The notes under the pieces were generated by a model. That model did no database searches and was not told the origin of the DNA. It was given only the letters and a program-made list of their open reading frames with translations. A stretch of 64,000 nucleotides of DNA from Rickettsiales bacterium (GTDB lineage Bacteria > Pseudomonadota > Alphaproteobacteria > Rickettsiales > SXRF01): assembly GCA_041396965.1 (NCBI GenBank), contig JAWKXN010000001.1, positions 124,001 through 188,000 on the forward strand. Direction: 5' to 3'. Of the stretch, positions 1 to 8,615 are shown in pieces (within the stretch, counting starts at the first letter, position 1; each line of letters begins with the position of its first letter). The translations under genes and the position numbers were made by a program.

Positions 1-1
1 A

Positions 2-43
2 AAGGAAATGCTTAAAGCTCTTGGTATAAGTAAGGATAAGTAA
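2..43 (+). CDS. C-terminal tail of Tad pilus ATPase CpaF/TadA (partial)
   Basis: An open frame runs from the window edge to a TAA at 41-43 and ends in a lysine-rich tail (KEMLKALGISKDK). The next gene, tadB, starts at the following base. In Tad loci the gene directly before tadB is the secretion ATPase CpaF/TadA, and a short charged tail after a KxLxxLG-like stretch fits that family. The identification rests mainly on gene order because only 13 residues are visible. Confidence 0.5.
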   Translation, partial: KEMLKALGISKDK

Positions 44-1030
44 ATGGTAGGATTGCCTATAGTAATAGCGATTATGGTTGGAATATCAGTATATCTGATA
101 GGGGTTCTTCTCGCTCCAAAAATGTTAACCTCAGAGACTACAAGTTTTACTCGTAGGCAATTAAAGGGGCTTGAGAAGATAACCGCTGACGATGTTGAAC
201 GCGAGCATAACGAAAATCTTATGCGTGATCGCTATCAATCTACTGGTCCCTTAGCTAAAATATATTATGCTCTACCATTTGGTAAAGCTTCCCATCCTGC
301 CTTGATACGTGGTGGTATAGCCGCTTCAGTGGATAAATTATTCGCGTTCTGTTTTGTGGTTTTCGTGTCATTGATGGTAATATTATCTATGACCAAAATT
401 ACTAATAACTGGATAGTTGTGTTTGTTATGTCGGTGGTTCTTTCCTATTTGATCTGCTGGTACATAATAAACTCTAGCATAAAAAGGCGTACAAAAAAAT
501 TTGTTGAGCAATTTCCTGATTCTCTTGATATTATAGTGCGTAGTGTAAAATCAGGGTTTCCAATAAACGCCGCTGTTAACATGGTATCGGAAAGTATGCC
601 TGCTCCGGCATCTGAGGAATTTAAGCAGGTATCAACCGAAGTGGTTCATGGTAGTACTTTGGTTGACGCTCTTTCTCGCCTGAGCGATAGAATGCAAACA
701 CCAGATATAAGGTTCTTTGTGGTGGTGCTCACTTTGCAGCAGGAAGTTGGCGGTAGTCTCGCGGAGGTTTTAAGTAATCTATCACTGCTTATTCGTAAGC
801 GCAAAATGATGTTTAAGAAAATTCGCGCGATAACTTCTGAGGGAAGATTCACCGGTTGGGTTCTTGGCGCATTACCGCTTTTTGTGGCGGCTGCCATACA
901 TTATATGAGCCCTGAGTATTTGTTGCCATTATTCAATACCGATATGGGGCATAATATATTGATGGCGATAGTCGGTACCATAGCGCTCGGTATGTTTATT
1001 ATAAGAAGAATGGTTGATATGGAGATATAG
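44..1030 (+). CDS. tadB: TadB, inner-membrane platform protein of the Tad pilus
   Basis: This 328-residue protein belongs to the type II secretion F-domain family (GspF/TadB), the inner-membrane platform that works with the CpaF ATPase to assemble Flp pili. There is a transmembrane segment at about residues 3-23, a pair at about 95-145, a cytoplasmic T2SSF domain at about 155-270 (typical words FPDSLDIIVRSVKSG and LTLQQEVGGSLAEVL), and two C-terminal helices at about 270-290 and 303-321. Length is normal for TadB. The ATG follows the stop of the preceding gene without a gap, and tadC follows within 4 bases, so translational coupling in one operon is likely. Confidence 0.92.
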   Translation: MVGLPIVIAIMVGISVYLIGVLLAPKMLTSETTSFTRRQLKGLEKITADDVEREHNENLMRDRYQSTGPLAKIYYALPFGKASHPALIRGGIAASVDKLFAFCFVVFVSLMVILSMTKITNNWIVVFVMSVVLSYLICWYIINSSIKRRTKKFVEQFPDSLDIIVRSVKSGFPINAAVNMVSESMPAPASEEFKQVSTEVVHGSTLVDALSRLSDRMQTPDIRFFVVVLTLQQEVGGSLAEVLSNLSLLIRKRKMMFKKIRAITSEGRFTGWVLGALPLFVAAAIHYMSPEYLLPLFNTDMGHNILMAIVGTIALGMFIIRRMVDMEI

Positions 1031-1033
1031 TTG

Positions 1034-1975
1034 ATGTTTTTTTCTGAATATCTTGGTTATGCTTTGTTAGTAGTTGGTATTTTTACCGCTTATATGGCGT
1101 TGGTAAACTTATTGCGTAAGGATCGTAATAAAACGCGTGCTGAAAAAATTATACTTTCCACTCATGATTTAGAAAAACAATATGACTCACTAGATGTCAA
1201 GGCGACGGTTATAAAAACCATTCTTATTCTTACGGGCGTTAATTTTGACAAGCAGGATGAAGTGTCTATGCAGCTTGCTAAGGCTGGCTATAACTCGCAA
1301 AGATCGCTCATATATTATCTGTTTTTTCAGCGTATTATCCAGCCTGCTTTACTCATCATAGGTATGGGCATATTGATAAAATTATTAATTTATAATCGCA
1401 CAGAGATTAGTGATCATTTAGCTCTTTTCATCACTGGTTTATTGCTTTCGGTAATTGGTGGTTATGGTGGAAAGTTATTTTTGAGTAATAGCGCTACTAA
1501 AAGAAGCCAAGAATTAAGTAAAACATTCCCTGAGGCGCTTGATCTGATATTAATATGTGTAGAGTCCGGTCTTGGTGTTGATGCCGCTTTTGCCAGAGTA
1601 TGTAATGAAATGAGGCATACACATCCAGTTGTCGCTTCTGAGTTTGACCGAACTCGTTTTGAGATGACTATGATGAGTGATCGTATTCAAGCGTTGCAGA
1701 ATTTTTCTGATCGTACTGGTCTTAATGCCGTAAGAAGCCTTGTTTCATCACTTATTCAAGCTGAAAGGTTTGGGACCAGTCTTGTTGATACTATGCGTAC
1801 TATTTCTGAAGAACAGCGAACTGATAGAATGATGCGAGCGGAGGAAAGAGCGGCTCGTCTGCCGGCGATGATCACTTTGCCGCTTATTATATTCATACTT
1901 CCGGGACTTTTCATGATAATACTAGGACCAGCTGTTATCAAAATAGTAGAACAAGGTGGTATTTTCGGAAGATAA
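1034..1975 (+). CDS. tadC: TadC, second Tad pilus membrane platform protein
   Basis: TadC is the second F-domain protein of the Tad machine and is thought to pair with TadB in the inner membrane. The protein of about 313 residues has an N-terminal hydrophobic helix (about residues 3-24), a pair of helices near 95-150, the T2SSF domain (FPEALDLILICVESGLGVDAAF; LIQAERFGTSL) and a hydrophobic C-terminus around 278-305. ATG 1034 is preferred over TTG 1031 because GGAG lies at a normal distance upstream, within the last codons of tadB. No further Tad genes follow; uvrB comes next after a 73-base gap. Confidence 0.9.
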   Translation: MFFSEYLGYALLVVGIFTAYMALVNLLRKDRNKTRAEKIILSTHDLEKQYDSLDVKATVIKTILILTGVNFDKQDEVSMQLAKAGYNSQRSLIYYLFFQRIIQPALLIIGMGILIKLLIYNRTEISDHLALFITGLLLSVIGGYGGKLFLSNSATKRSQELSKTFPEALDLILICVESGLGVDAAFARVCNEMRHTHPVVASEFDRTRFEMTMMSDRIQALQNFSDRTGLNAVRSLVSSLIQAERFGTSLVDTMRTISEEQRTDRMMRAEERAARLPAMITLPLIIFILPGLFMIILGPAVIKIVEQGGIFGR

Positions 1976-2048
1976 TATTTTCAACTGTGGTATCATAGTC
2001 ATTTAAGGCAATAATTACCTAAATGTATTTTAACCGCAGAGGATTTTA

Positions 2049-4046
2049 ATGACAGAGCTGTTCAAACTTGTTTCAGATTATACACCATCAGGAGACCAAC
2101 CAACAGCGATAGATTCTCTGGTAGGTGGTATAAATTCTGGTAAGAAAGATCAGGTGTTACTTGGTGTAACCGGCTCTGGAAAAACTTTTACTATGGCGCA
2201 TGTAATTGAGCGTACTTCCCGTCCAGCTCTTATCATGGCGCATAATAAAACTCTTGCCGCTCAGTTATATGCGGAGATGAAAAGCTTTTTTCCTGAAAAC
2301 GCTGTTGAGTATTTCGTTTCTTATTATGATTATTATCAGCCGGAAGCTTATGTCCCCAAAAGCGATACCTTTATTGAAAAAGATTCTTCAATAAATGAGC
2401 AAATAGACAGAATGCGTCACTCCGCTACTCGTTCTATGCTGGAAAGAAGAGATGTCATAGTTGTCGCTTCCGTGTCATGTATATATGGCATTGGTTCAGC
2501 GGAAATGTATTCACAAATGACGGAAACTATAAAAGTTAGTGATTTATATAAGCAGAGTGATTTTATAAAAAAATTGGTTGAGTTGCAATATAGCCGAAGC
2601 GATATTGATTTCGCTCGTGGAACGTTTCGGGTGCGTGGTGATACTATAGATTTATTCCCAGCTCACTATGAGGATAGAGCTTGGCGAATTTCTTTTTTTG
2701 GTGATGATATAGAAGAGATAAACGAGTTTGATTGGCTTACTGGTGAAGTAAAAAAAGAACTTTCTGAAATAACCATATACGCCAACAGCCATTATGTTAT
2801 TCCACGACCAACTATAGATAAAACTATAATTCAAATCAAAGCTGAGCTTAAAGAACGGCTTGACTATCTTTATAACACCGGAAAATTAGTAGAAGCACAG
2901 CGTTTGGAACAACGTACAAAATATGATTTAGAAATGCTTATGGAAACCGGTATGTGTAAAGGCATAGAAAATTATTCACGCTATCTAGCCGGTACAAAAG
3001 CTGGTGAGCCACCACCAACATTATTTCAGTATCTTCCAGATGACGCGCTACTTTTTGTTGATGAAAGCCATGTAACAGTGCCACAAATTGGCGGTATGTC
3101 TAACGGCGATCGCGCGCGTAAATCTACTCTCGTTGAATATGGATTTCGTTTGCCATCGGCTCTTGATAACCGTCCTCTACGTTTTGATGAATGGGATGCG
3201 CGCAGACCACAATCAGTTTTTGTTTCCGCGACCCCAGGTAAGTGGGAGTTGGAAGCGACCGGTGGTGAGTTCGCGGAGCAAATAATCCGCCCAACTGGTC
3301 TCATAGATCCGCCATGCCACATCCGTCCGATCGCAACACAGGTTGATGATTTACTCGCTGAATGCCATGAAAAAATAAAAATCGGGCAGCGTATATTGGT
3401 TACAACATTAACTAAGCGTATGGCAGAAGAGTTAACTGATTATATGAATGAAGCTGGAATTTCCGTACGTTATTTGCATTCAGATGTGGATACTTTGGAG
3501 CGTATAGAAATTATCCGTGACTTGCGTATTGGTAAATTTGATGTGTTAGTCGGGGTAAATCTGTTGCGTGAAGGGCTTGATATACCAGAATGTGGACTTG
3601 TTGCCATACTAGATGCTGATAAAGAGGGATTCCTGCGCTCAACCACTTCACTTATTCAGACTATCGGGCGTGCCGCTCGTAATGTTGACAGCAAGGTGAT
3701 TTTATACGCTGACAGAATAACTGATTCCATGAAAAGAGCTTTAGATGAAACTGAACGCAGAAGAAACGCTCAGGTAGCCTATAATACCAAGCATGGCATA
3801 ACCCCAGTATCCGTTAGCAAAAAAATCAGTGAGATTATGGATTCAGTATATGAGCATGACCATTATACGGTCGCCAAAACCTCTAAGAAATATGAGGTGG
3901 CAGATGATGGCAAAGATAGGCTTAAATATATAGAAAAATTACGCAAGAAAATGCTGGAAGCCGCCTCTGACCTTGAATTTGAGGAAGCCGCCCGCCTACG
4001 TGACGTTATCGGAAAACTGGAAAATGATAATAATAAGAGAAGGTAA
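2049..4046 (+). CDS. uvrB: UvrABC excision nuclease subunit B
   Basis: UvrB is the damage-verifying helicase-like subunit of nucleotide excision repair; it receives the lesion from UvrA and recruits UvrC. The 665-residue protein has Walker A GVTGSGKT near residue 39, the DNA-inserting beta-hairpin region (YYDYYQPEAYVP, about 92-105), the DESH box, helicase motifs near QTIGRAARN (about 537-545) and a C-terminal UVR domain (DLEFEEAARLRD) that binds UvrC. Length is normal. The ATG is preceded by AGAGGA. The gene stands alone, with a TGTGGTATCAT element about 60 bases upstream that could be an extended -10 box. No clear LexA box was recognised. Confidence 0.97.
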   Translation: MTELFKLVSDYTPSGDQPTAIDSLVGGINSGKKDQVLLGVTGSGKTFTMAHVIERTSRPALIMAHNKTLAAQLYAEMKSFFPENAVEYFVSYYDYYQPEAYVPKSDTFIEKDSSINEQIDRMRHSATRSMLERRDVIVVASVSCIYGIGSAEMYSQMTETIKVSDLYKQSDFIKKLVELQYSRSDIDFARGTFRVRGDTIDLFPAHYEDRAWRISFFGDDIEEINEFDWLTGEVKKELSEITIYANSHYVIPRPTIDKTIIQIKAELKERLDYLYNTGKLVEAQRLEQRTKYDLEMLMETGMCKGIENYSRYLAGTKAGEPPPTLFQYLPDDALLFVDESHVTVPQIGGMSNGDRARKSTLVEYGFRLPSALDNRPLRFDEWDARRPQSVFVSATPGKWELEATGGEFAEQIIRPTGLIDPPCHIRPIATQVDDLLAECHEKIKIGQRILVTTLTKRMAEELTDYMNEAGISVRYLHSDVDTLERIEIIRDLRIGKFDVLVGVNLLREGLDIPECGLVAILDADKEGFLRSTTSLIQTIGRAARNVDSKVILYADRITDSMKRALDETERRRNAQVAYNTKHGITPVSVSKKISEIMDSVYEHDHYTVAKTSKKYEVADDGKDRLKYIEKLRKKMLEAASDLEFEEAARLRDVIGKLENDNNKRR

Positions 4047-4140
4047 AGAGTGAAGATGTATAAAAGCGCTTCCAAATCATCATTTAAGTTGCTATTTAGA
4101 CGATAATAGGCAATATTTAGTCTTAAAAAGAGGGAAATGT

Positions 4141-5409
4141 ATGTTAATTGAATTTAGTGTAGAAAATTATAGGTCTATTAAAGAACGGCAAACATTATCT
4201 ATGGTTACAACTGAATCTGTGGATAAAAATGGACGTTGTGTAATTGATACTAACTTCAATGCTGCTTCAACAGTTTTAGCGAATGCAGCTATTTATGGAC
4301 CAAATAGTTCTGGTAAGAGCAATCTTATTGATGCTATGGGTCTTTTTCAAAAGTTTGTTGTTAATTCTCACAAATTACAGCAAACAGAAACTATTGATGA
4401 TATTGTTCCATTTCTTTTTTCTAAAAGAACTCAAAAACAACCATCAAGTTTTGAAGTGGTTTTTATTCATAATGGACATCTTTTTCAGTATGGGTTTGCC
4501 ATAGATAAAAATAAAATTCATGATGAATGGTTATATGCAACTCCAGAAGGCAAACAAAAGCAAAAACCGCAAACATGGTTTGAAAGAAATTCAAAAAATA
4601 TGAAGGAATCAACTATAAGGAGGCAGTTGAAGGGAGCTAAAGAATCATGGAAAGAAGGCACTGGTGAAAATCAGTTGTTTCTTTCTGTAGCTTCTAACAG
4701 ACAATCTGAAGACTTTAGGAAACCTTTCGACTGGATTCAAAATAGTTTTAATGTTTTAACAAATCCAGAATTACTTCATCATGGATATACTGCTGGGCAG
4801 ATTCATAAAAATGGTAAAAAAGATGCAGTTATGAAGTTTATGAAAGACTTAGATGTATCTTTTGATGATATTGAAATTGTAGAAAAAGAGATTGTTGAAG
4901 GTGATTTCAAAGATATTAAGGAACTACCAGAAGAGCTAAGAAAAAAACTTCTTAAAGAGATGGTTGGTAAAAAACGTCCAGAAATATTTACCTTACATAA
5001 AATGGAAGATGGAGGGTATTATCTGTTACAATTAGAAGAGGAGTCAGATGGGACAAAACAGCTTTTTGCCTTTGCCGCTCCAATTCTTGATGTATTAGAA
5101 AATGGCTATACTTTAGTTGTTGATGAACTTCATAATAGCTTGCATCCACTTGCCCTTAAAGGGGTTGTCTCTATGTTTCAGAATGAAAAAATTAATACAA
5201 AGAATGCACAGTTGATTTTTACTACACATGATACTAGTGCAATGAATTATTTATCACGTGATCAAATCTGGCTTTTAGATAAAGGAAAGTTTGGTGATGC
5301 TATTTTTACTGCATTGTCGGAGTTTAAAGATAAAAAAGACGTTCCTACTGAAAAGCGTTATTTAGGCGGAAGATATGGAGCATTGCCCAATGTTAAAGGT
5401 ATTACCTGA
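4141..5409 (+). CDS. RloA/AbiLi-type AAA ATPase of a putative phage-defence pair
   Basis: This 422-residue ATPase has the N-terminal FSVENYRSI signature of OLD/RloA-like AAA_15/AAA_21 proteins, Walker A GPNSSGKS at about residues 53-60, and a Walker B plus H-loop region (LVVDELHNSLHP) near 324-335, followed by FTTHDTSAMN. Such ATPases occur with RloB partners in restriction islands and resemble the lactococcal AbiL abortive-infection pair. The stop overlaps the next ATG by one base (TGATG), so the two genes are translationally coupled. Codons look more A-rich, with fewer GCG and CGC, than in neighbouring housekeeping genes, which hints at horizontal transfer. The partner is disrupted, so the pair is probably not functional. 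Confidence 0.85.
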   Translation: MLIEFSVENYRSIKERQTLSMVTTESVDKNGRCVIDTNFNAASTVLANAAIYGPNSSGKSNLIDAMGLFQKFVVNSHKLQQTETIDDIVPFLFSKRTQKQPSSFEVVFIHNGHLFQYGFAIDKNKIHDEWLYATPEGKQKQKPQTWFERNSKNMKESTIRRQLKGAKESWKEGTGENQLFLSVASNRQSEDFRKPFDWIQNSFNVLTNPELLHHGYTAGQIHKNGKKDAVMKFMKDLDVSFDDIEIVEKEIVEGDFKDIKELPEELRKKLLKEMVGKKRPEIFTLHKMEDGGYYLLQLEEESDGTKQLFAFAAPILDVLENGYTLVVDELHNSLHPLALKGVVSMFQNEKINTKNAQLIFTTHDTSAMNYLSRDQIWLLDKGKFGDAIFTALSEFKDKKDVPTEKRYLGGRYGALPNVKGIT

Positions 5410-5971
5410 TGGCTGGTGCAAGAAGTGATAAGCTACATCAGAAAGCAAAACGGAAGTTTGCAAGAAAACCACCCACTAAATCCCCACGCGACCGTATTTT
5501 GATTGTTTGTGAAGGAGAGAAAACAGAGCCACATTATTTTGAGGAGTTATGTAGAGATCTCAATTTATCAATTAATACAGAAGTTAAAATATTTGGTAAA
5601 GAGTGCGGAAGTGCACCATCTTCTGTTTATGATTATACGATACAAGAGTTAGAAAAAGATTTAAAAGATACTCGTTATGATAATTACGATATAGCCTATT
5701 GTGTTTTTGATAAAGATAATCACGATGATAACGGTGGAAAGTACAGGCAAACACTTGATAAAATTAAAAAGAATAAGAAGTTTAAGATAATTGCAGCAAA
5801 CAGTGTTCCTTGTTTTGAATTTTGGGTGTTGTTACATTTTGAGTCAACTACTAGCCAATTCAAGAATAGTACCGAAGTTACTAAGCGCATTAAAACACAT
5901 TGGAAAGAATACAGTAAAGAAAAAACTAAGGATTTATATGCCAAGCTAAAAGATAAAACTGATATGGCAAT

Positions 5972-5979
5972 AAAAAATG
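5972..5979. repeat. Left copy of 8-bp target-site duplication
   Basis: AAAAAATG directly precedes the left inverted repeat and is repeated at 7017-7024 directly after the right one. It lies in the rloB-like reading frame, and removing one copy with the element restores that gene. Confidence 0.9.
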
Positions 5980-6004
5980 GGCATAATTAAAAAAGTGTGA
6001 TGCT
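5980..6004. repeat. Left terminal inverted repeat of the IS
   Basis: The 25 bases starting GGCATAATTAAAAAAG are the exact reverse complement of 6992-7016. They define the left end of the insertion sequence. Confidence 0.92.
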
Positions 6005-6069
6005 AGAATCTGCATAATTGCTTTATAAAACAATGCGATATACTGTATTTTTAAAAAAGGATTATAAAA

Positions 6070-6989
6070 GTGTCTAAAAACGCTGTGTAAAATGCGGTTT
6101 GAGCAGCATAAAAAGCAATGGCAAATTGCGTGGTCGTAAACGGTATCGTTGCAACTTGTGCTTACATCAATGGGTTGATAAGCGCGGCAAAAAAACCGAC
6201 TATAAGCGTTACTATTTAGACTGGCTGCACAAACGCCGAACACTAGCAGAAATTGCTAGCATTCTTGATATTTCCATCCCCAAGCTCACCAAGGAATTTG
6301 ATGCTCTTGAGTGGGCAGAAGGATTAATTTTTCCTGCCTCAAAAGAAGCGATTAACCTGCTCATGGATGCGTCTTTCTTCGGCAGAGAATATGGCTATTT
6401 CTGTGCGCATGATGGCAGCAGAATCATTTATTACCAAGAGATCAAAACCGAATCAGTGAAGCATTTGCGTGAAGCTTTGCATGAGCTTGTGCAGGCAGGA
6501 TATTGCTTCAAATCAGTGACCATTGATGGGCGCAAAGGGTTTTATGAAAACATCAGAAAAACACTTGGTGGAGTACCAATTCAAATGTGTATTTTCCATC
6601 AAAAAGCGATTGTAAGGCGATATACTGGAAATAATCCAAAGCTCCGTCCTGCAAAGGATTTGAAGGAGTTGATGGAAAAATTATGCAATACCGAACCAGA
6701 AGATTTTGTGGCTCAATTTTACGCTCTGGCAGAGCAGCACAAAGGATTCCTGAATGCCAAAAAGGGTGGAAGATTTACGCACGGAAGGACGCGTTCTGCA
6801 TATAATTCCGTGCAAGAAAATCTGCACAGGCTATTTACATACAAGGAATTTCCAGAACAGAATATTCCGCCAACAACCAACCATCTAGAAGGCTTCTTCT
6901 CTCACCTCAAGGAAAGAATAAATATCCACCGTGGGTTGAAACTCCATAGAAAGAAAAAAGCTATAAAAGCTTTCCTCAATTCTTTCTAA
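6070..6989 (+). CDS. IS transposase with an apparent -1 frameshift near its start
   Basis: The main frame (usable from TTG 6099) encodes about 296 residues: half a zinc ribbon (CNLC), a helix-turn-helix-like stretch, a MULE-like DDE catalytic core (LLMDASF, VTIDGRKGF) and a final acidic residue in NHLEGFF. The first ribbon cysteine pair (CVKCG) lies upstream of any start in that frame and just after an in-frame TAA at 6075. A GTG at 6070 with AAAGGA upstream begins the natural N-terminus but is in another frame and stops at 6088. A one-base shift in the A run 6076-6080 would join them. Either one A has been lost or the ribosome slips -1 there. Confidence 0.75.
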
Positions 6990-6991
6990 AA

Positions 6992-7016
6992 AGCATCACA
7001 CTTTTTTAATTATGCC
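6992..7016. repeat. Right terminal inverted repeat of the IS
   Basis: A perfect 25-base match, inverted, to 5980-6004. It lies two bases after the transposase stop codon. Confidence 0.92.
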
Positions 7017-7024
7017 AAAAAATG
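7017..7024. repeat. Right copy of 8-bp target-site duplication
   Basis: AAAAAATG follows the right inverted repeat directly and matches 5972-5979. Its last base begins the restored codon GCA of the rloB-like gene. Confidence 0.9.
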
Positions 7025-7122
7025 CAAAGACTGTATTAAAAATTAAAGACGGCGACAACCCTTCAACACAAGTTCATATTCTTGTTGAAGATTTAGTTAA
7101 TCAAGGCAAAAAATAGTTAAAT

Positions 7123-7545
7123 TTATCCAACTATTTCAATTCCACTAAAAAAGAAATTTATTTCTATAGCGGCATTTTCCTCGCTATCTGAGCCATGCAC
7201 TGAATTACGTTCAATGCCCTCACCAAATTCTTTGCGGATGGTTCCAGCGTCAGCCTTTGCCGGATCGGTCGCTCCCATAATCTCACGATTCTTAGCCACA
7301 GCGTTCTCACCTTCTAAAACCTGTACCACAACCGGCGCGGAGACCATATACTCTACTAGCTCACCATAGAAAGGACGCTCCTTGTGAACAGCGTAAAACT
7401 CACTAGCTTGTAAGCGAGACATACGCAGTCGTTTTTGTGCTACTATCCTAAGCCCGTTTTCCTCAAATTTAGCATTTATCTTACCAGTAAGATTACGCTC
7501 TGTCGCGTCCGGTTTTATTATTGAGAACGTACGTTGAATTGCCAT
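7123..7545 (-). CDS. ndk: Nucleoside diphosphate kinase
   Basis: Ndk transfers the gamma phosphate of ATP to nucleoside diphosphates through a phosphohistidine. The 140-residue protein has normal length, the opening RTFSIIKPDA, the RPFYGELVEYM region, and the catalytic His at about residue 117 in NSVHGSDS. The start is supported by AAGGAG ten bases upstream. The gene converges on the broken rloB-like gene, with only six bases between the stops. The lysine of IKPDA that binds nucleotide is present. Confidence 0.97.
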   Translation of the reverse strand: MAIQRTFSIIKPDATERNLTGKINAKFEENGLRIVAQKRLRMSRLQASEFYAVHKERPFYGELVEYMVSAPVVVQVLEGENAVAKNREIMGATDPAKADAGTIRKEFGEGIERNSVHGSDSEENAAIEINFFFSGIEIVG

Positions 7546-7590
7546 TATGTGAATGCTCCTTGATATTACTAATAGTTAGACTTCGCAGGC

Positions 7591-7619
7591 TATATAAGTG
7601 GAAATGTCACAGAAAGCAA
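7591..7619 (-). promoter_or_regulatory. Candidate sigma-70 promoter of ndk
   Basis: Read on the minus strand, TTGCTT (7619-7614) and TATATA (7596-7591) are separated by exactly 17 bases, and the ndk ATG lies about 45 bases further on. The -10 matches five of six consensus bases and the -35 begins TTG. Confidence 0.5.
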
Positions 7620-7643
7620 TAATAAATTAGTACTTCCAATAAT

Positions 7644-7683
7644 ATACTAACAATATACTGTACAAAAATACTAAATTTAGTAT
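7644..7683. promoter_or_regulatory. Cluster of ATACT half-sites with a perfect 16-bp palindrome
   Basis: ATACT occurs as direct repeats at 7644, 7655 and 7668, and the last copy forms the perfect palindrome ATACTAAATTTAGTAT (7668-7683). The cluster lies 80-120 bases before the first lipoprotein gene and upstream of ndk, so it could be an operator in a divergent regulatory region. AT-rich sequence makes chance palindromes common, so the assignment is tentative. Confidence 0.3.
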
Positions 7684-7763
7684 GTTACACCCGTTTGTAT
7701 CATTACTTGATTTTTCAAATAGCTAATGGTTTTATCAATCGTAATTTTGGGGTATCTGCTGAT

Positions 7764-8615
7764 ATGCGTTTTAATAGCCCTATATTATTTTTAGCTGTCA
7801 TTCTATCTGTTACCGGATGTACCTCCAGTCTTGAGAAATTACAGAAAATATCTCCGGTAGCGGGTGACTTTAACAGTGCTCTTGCCGCTGAATATCAGGC
7901 ATACGCTGAGTCAGAAGATGAACAGGGTAGGTATGAGCAGGCGGAGTATTATGCCTATAAGGGAATACGAGCGGTAAAAGGTTATAAGGTAGAGCCTGAG
8001 GAAATATCATTTAATTTTCAGGATAATAGCGTAATAAAAGAATATCGCGCGCAGCTTATTGACCTTTTAAGTGGTGACGTAAAGCGCGTAATTCCACAAA
8101 AAGCCGCTCGTGCTCAAATGCTGTTTGATTGTTGGAGTAAGCAGGAGGAACGTGCTAATTCTCAAGACGATGTGTATTGTAAAGATGAATTTGTAACAGC
8201 GTATGAAGAGTTAAAAGAGGTTGCCGGAAGCCTTATTCACGGCGCGGATAGTAAGAACGCCATAAAATTCTATCCCACTAGCACGCGGCTTGACGCTGAG
8301 GCAAAATACGTTATCGCTAAGCTAGTGTCTCATTTAAGAGGTCATTCTGACTATATGTTAAAGCTGGTGGCTAATGGCTACGTAAATAATAGCAAAAGCA
8401 GTAAAAGCATTATGGCCTATAACCGTCTTGTCGCGGTAAAAAATAGGTTGATAAAAGAGGGGGTTCCTAAAGAAAACATAGTTTTTATTCTTCCATACTC
8501 AGGAGGGGTTGTTGGTGGTATGGTTTATCTTAGTAATGATGATATAAGAAACAGTTCAGATGAGGTATATGTGATAATAACTTCTGACCGTATGTCATCA
8601 CTGGTATCTAGGTAA
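7764..8615 (+). CDS. OmpA-family-like lipoprotein, first of a paralogous pair
   Basis: The 283-residue protein starts at ATG 7764, where a signal peptide ends in the lipobox SVTGC (Cys about residue 19); an upstream TTG start would place 23 extra residues before it. The N-terminal domain (FNSALAAEYQAYAESE, YYAYKGI, LFDCWSKQEE) matches a type common in alphaproteobacterial OmpA-family lipoproteins. The C-terminal half (about residues 170-283) has the rough size and pattern of an OmpA peptidoglycan-binding domain (IKFYPTSTRL, RLVAVKNRLIKEGV) but diverges from the usual motif. The stop overlaps the next start by one base. It is probably an outer-membrane lipoprotein facing the periplasm. Confidence 0.65.
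   Translation: MRFNSPILFLAVILSVTGCTSSLEKLQKISPVAGDFNSALAAEYQAYAESEDEQGRYEQAEYYAYKGIRAVKGYKVEPEEISFNFQDNSVIKEYRAQLIDLLSGDVKRVIPQKAARAQMLFDCWSKQEERANSQDDVYCKDEFVTAYEELKEVAGSLIHGADSKNAIKFYPTSTRLDAEAKYVIAKLVSHLRGHSDYMLKLVANGYVNNSKSSKSIMAYNRLVAVKNRLIKEGVPKENIVFILPYSGGVVGGMVYLSNDDIRNSSDEVYVIITSDRMSSLVSR

Larger units (their letters stand above)
5980..7016 (+). mobile_element. Insertion sequence, 1037 bp, IS256/IS1249-like or IS1595-like
   Basis: The element is bounded by perfect 25-bp inverted repeats (5980-6004 and 6992-7016) and flanked by an 8-bp direct repeat AAAAAATG (5972-5979 and 7017-7024). It carries one transposase gene whose stop lies two bases before the right repeat. The 8-bp duplication suits IS256 or IS1595 elements. 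The zinc-ribbon N-terminus and a MULE-like DDE core (MDASF, TIDGRKG, NHLEGFF) are closer, in my reading, to IS256/IS1249-like elements. Perfect ends and an intact duplication indicate a recent insertion. Confidence 0.9.
5409..7116 (+). pseudogene. RloB/AbiLii-like effector, disrupted by an insertion sequence
   Basis: The first 190 codons (5409-5979) encode an RloB-like protein with the family start ILIVCEGEKTEPHYFEEL (about residues 30-47), a Toprim-like region, and FEFWVLLHFE. The frame then enters the insertion sequence and stops at 5988-5990. Removing the element (5980-7016) and one 8-base target copy rejoins codon AAT G|CA exactly and restores the frame through IKNAKTVLKIKDGDNPST to a TAG at 7114-7116, giving an expected 220-residue RloB C-terminus with the family NPST and LVEDLV words. 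The insertion is therefore the only lesion seen. The truncated product would lack the last 30 residues and gain three from the IS. Confidence 0.88.

Noticed and set aside
5926..6243. 105-residue minus-strand frame at the left IS end
   Set aside because: It spans the junction of the rloB-like gene and the insertion sequence, so it arose by chance at insertion.
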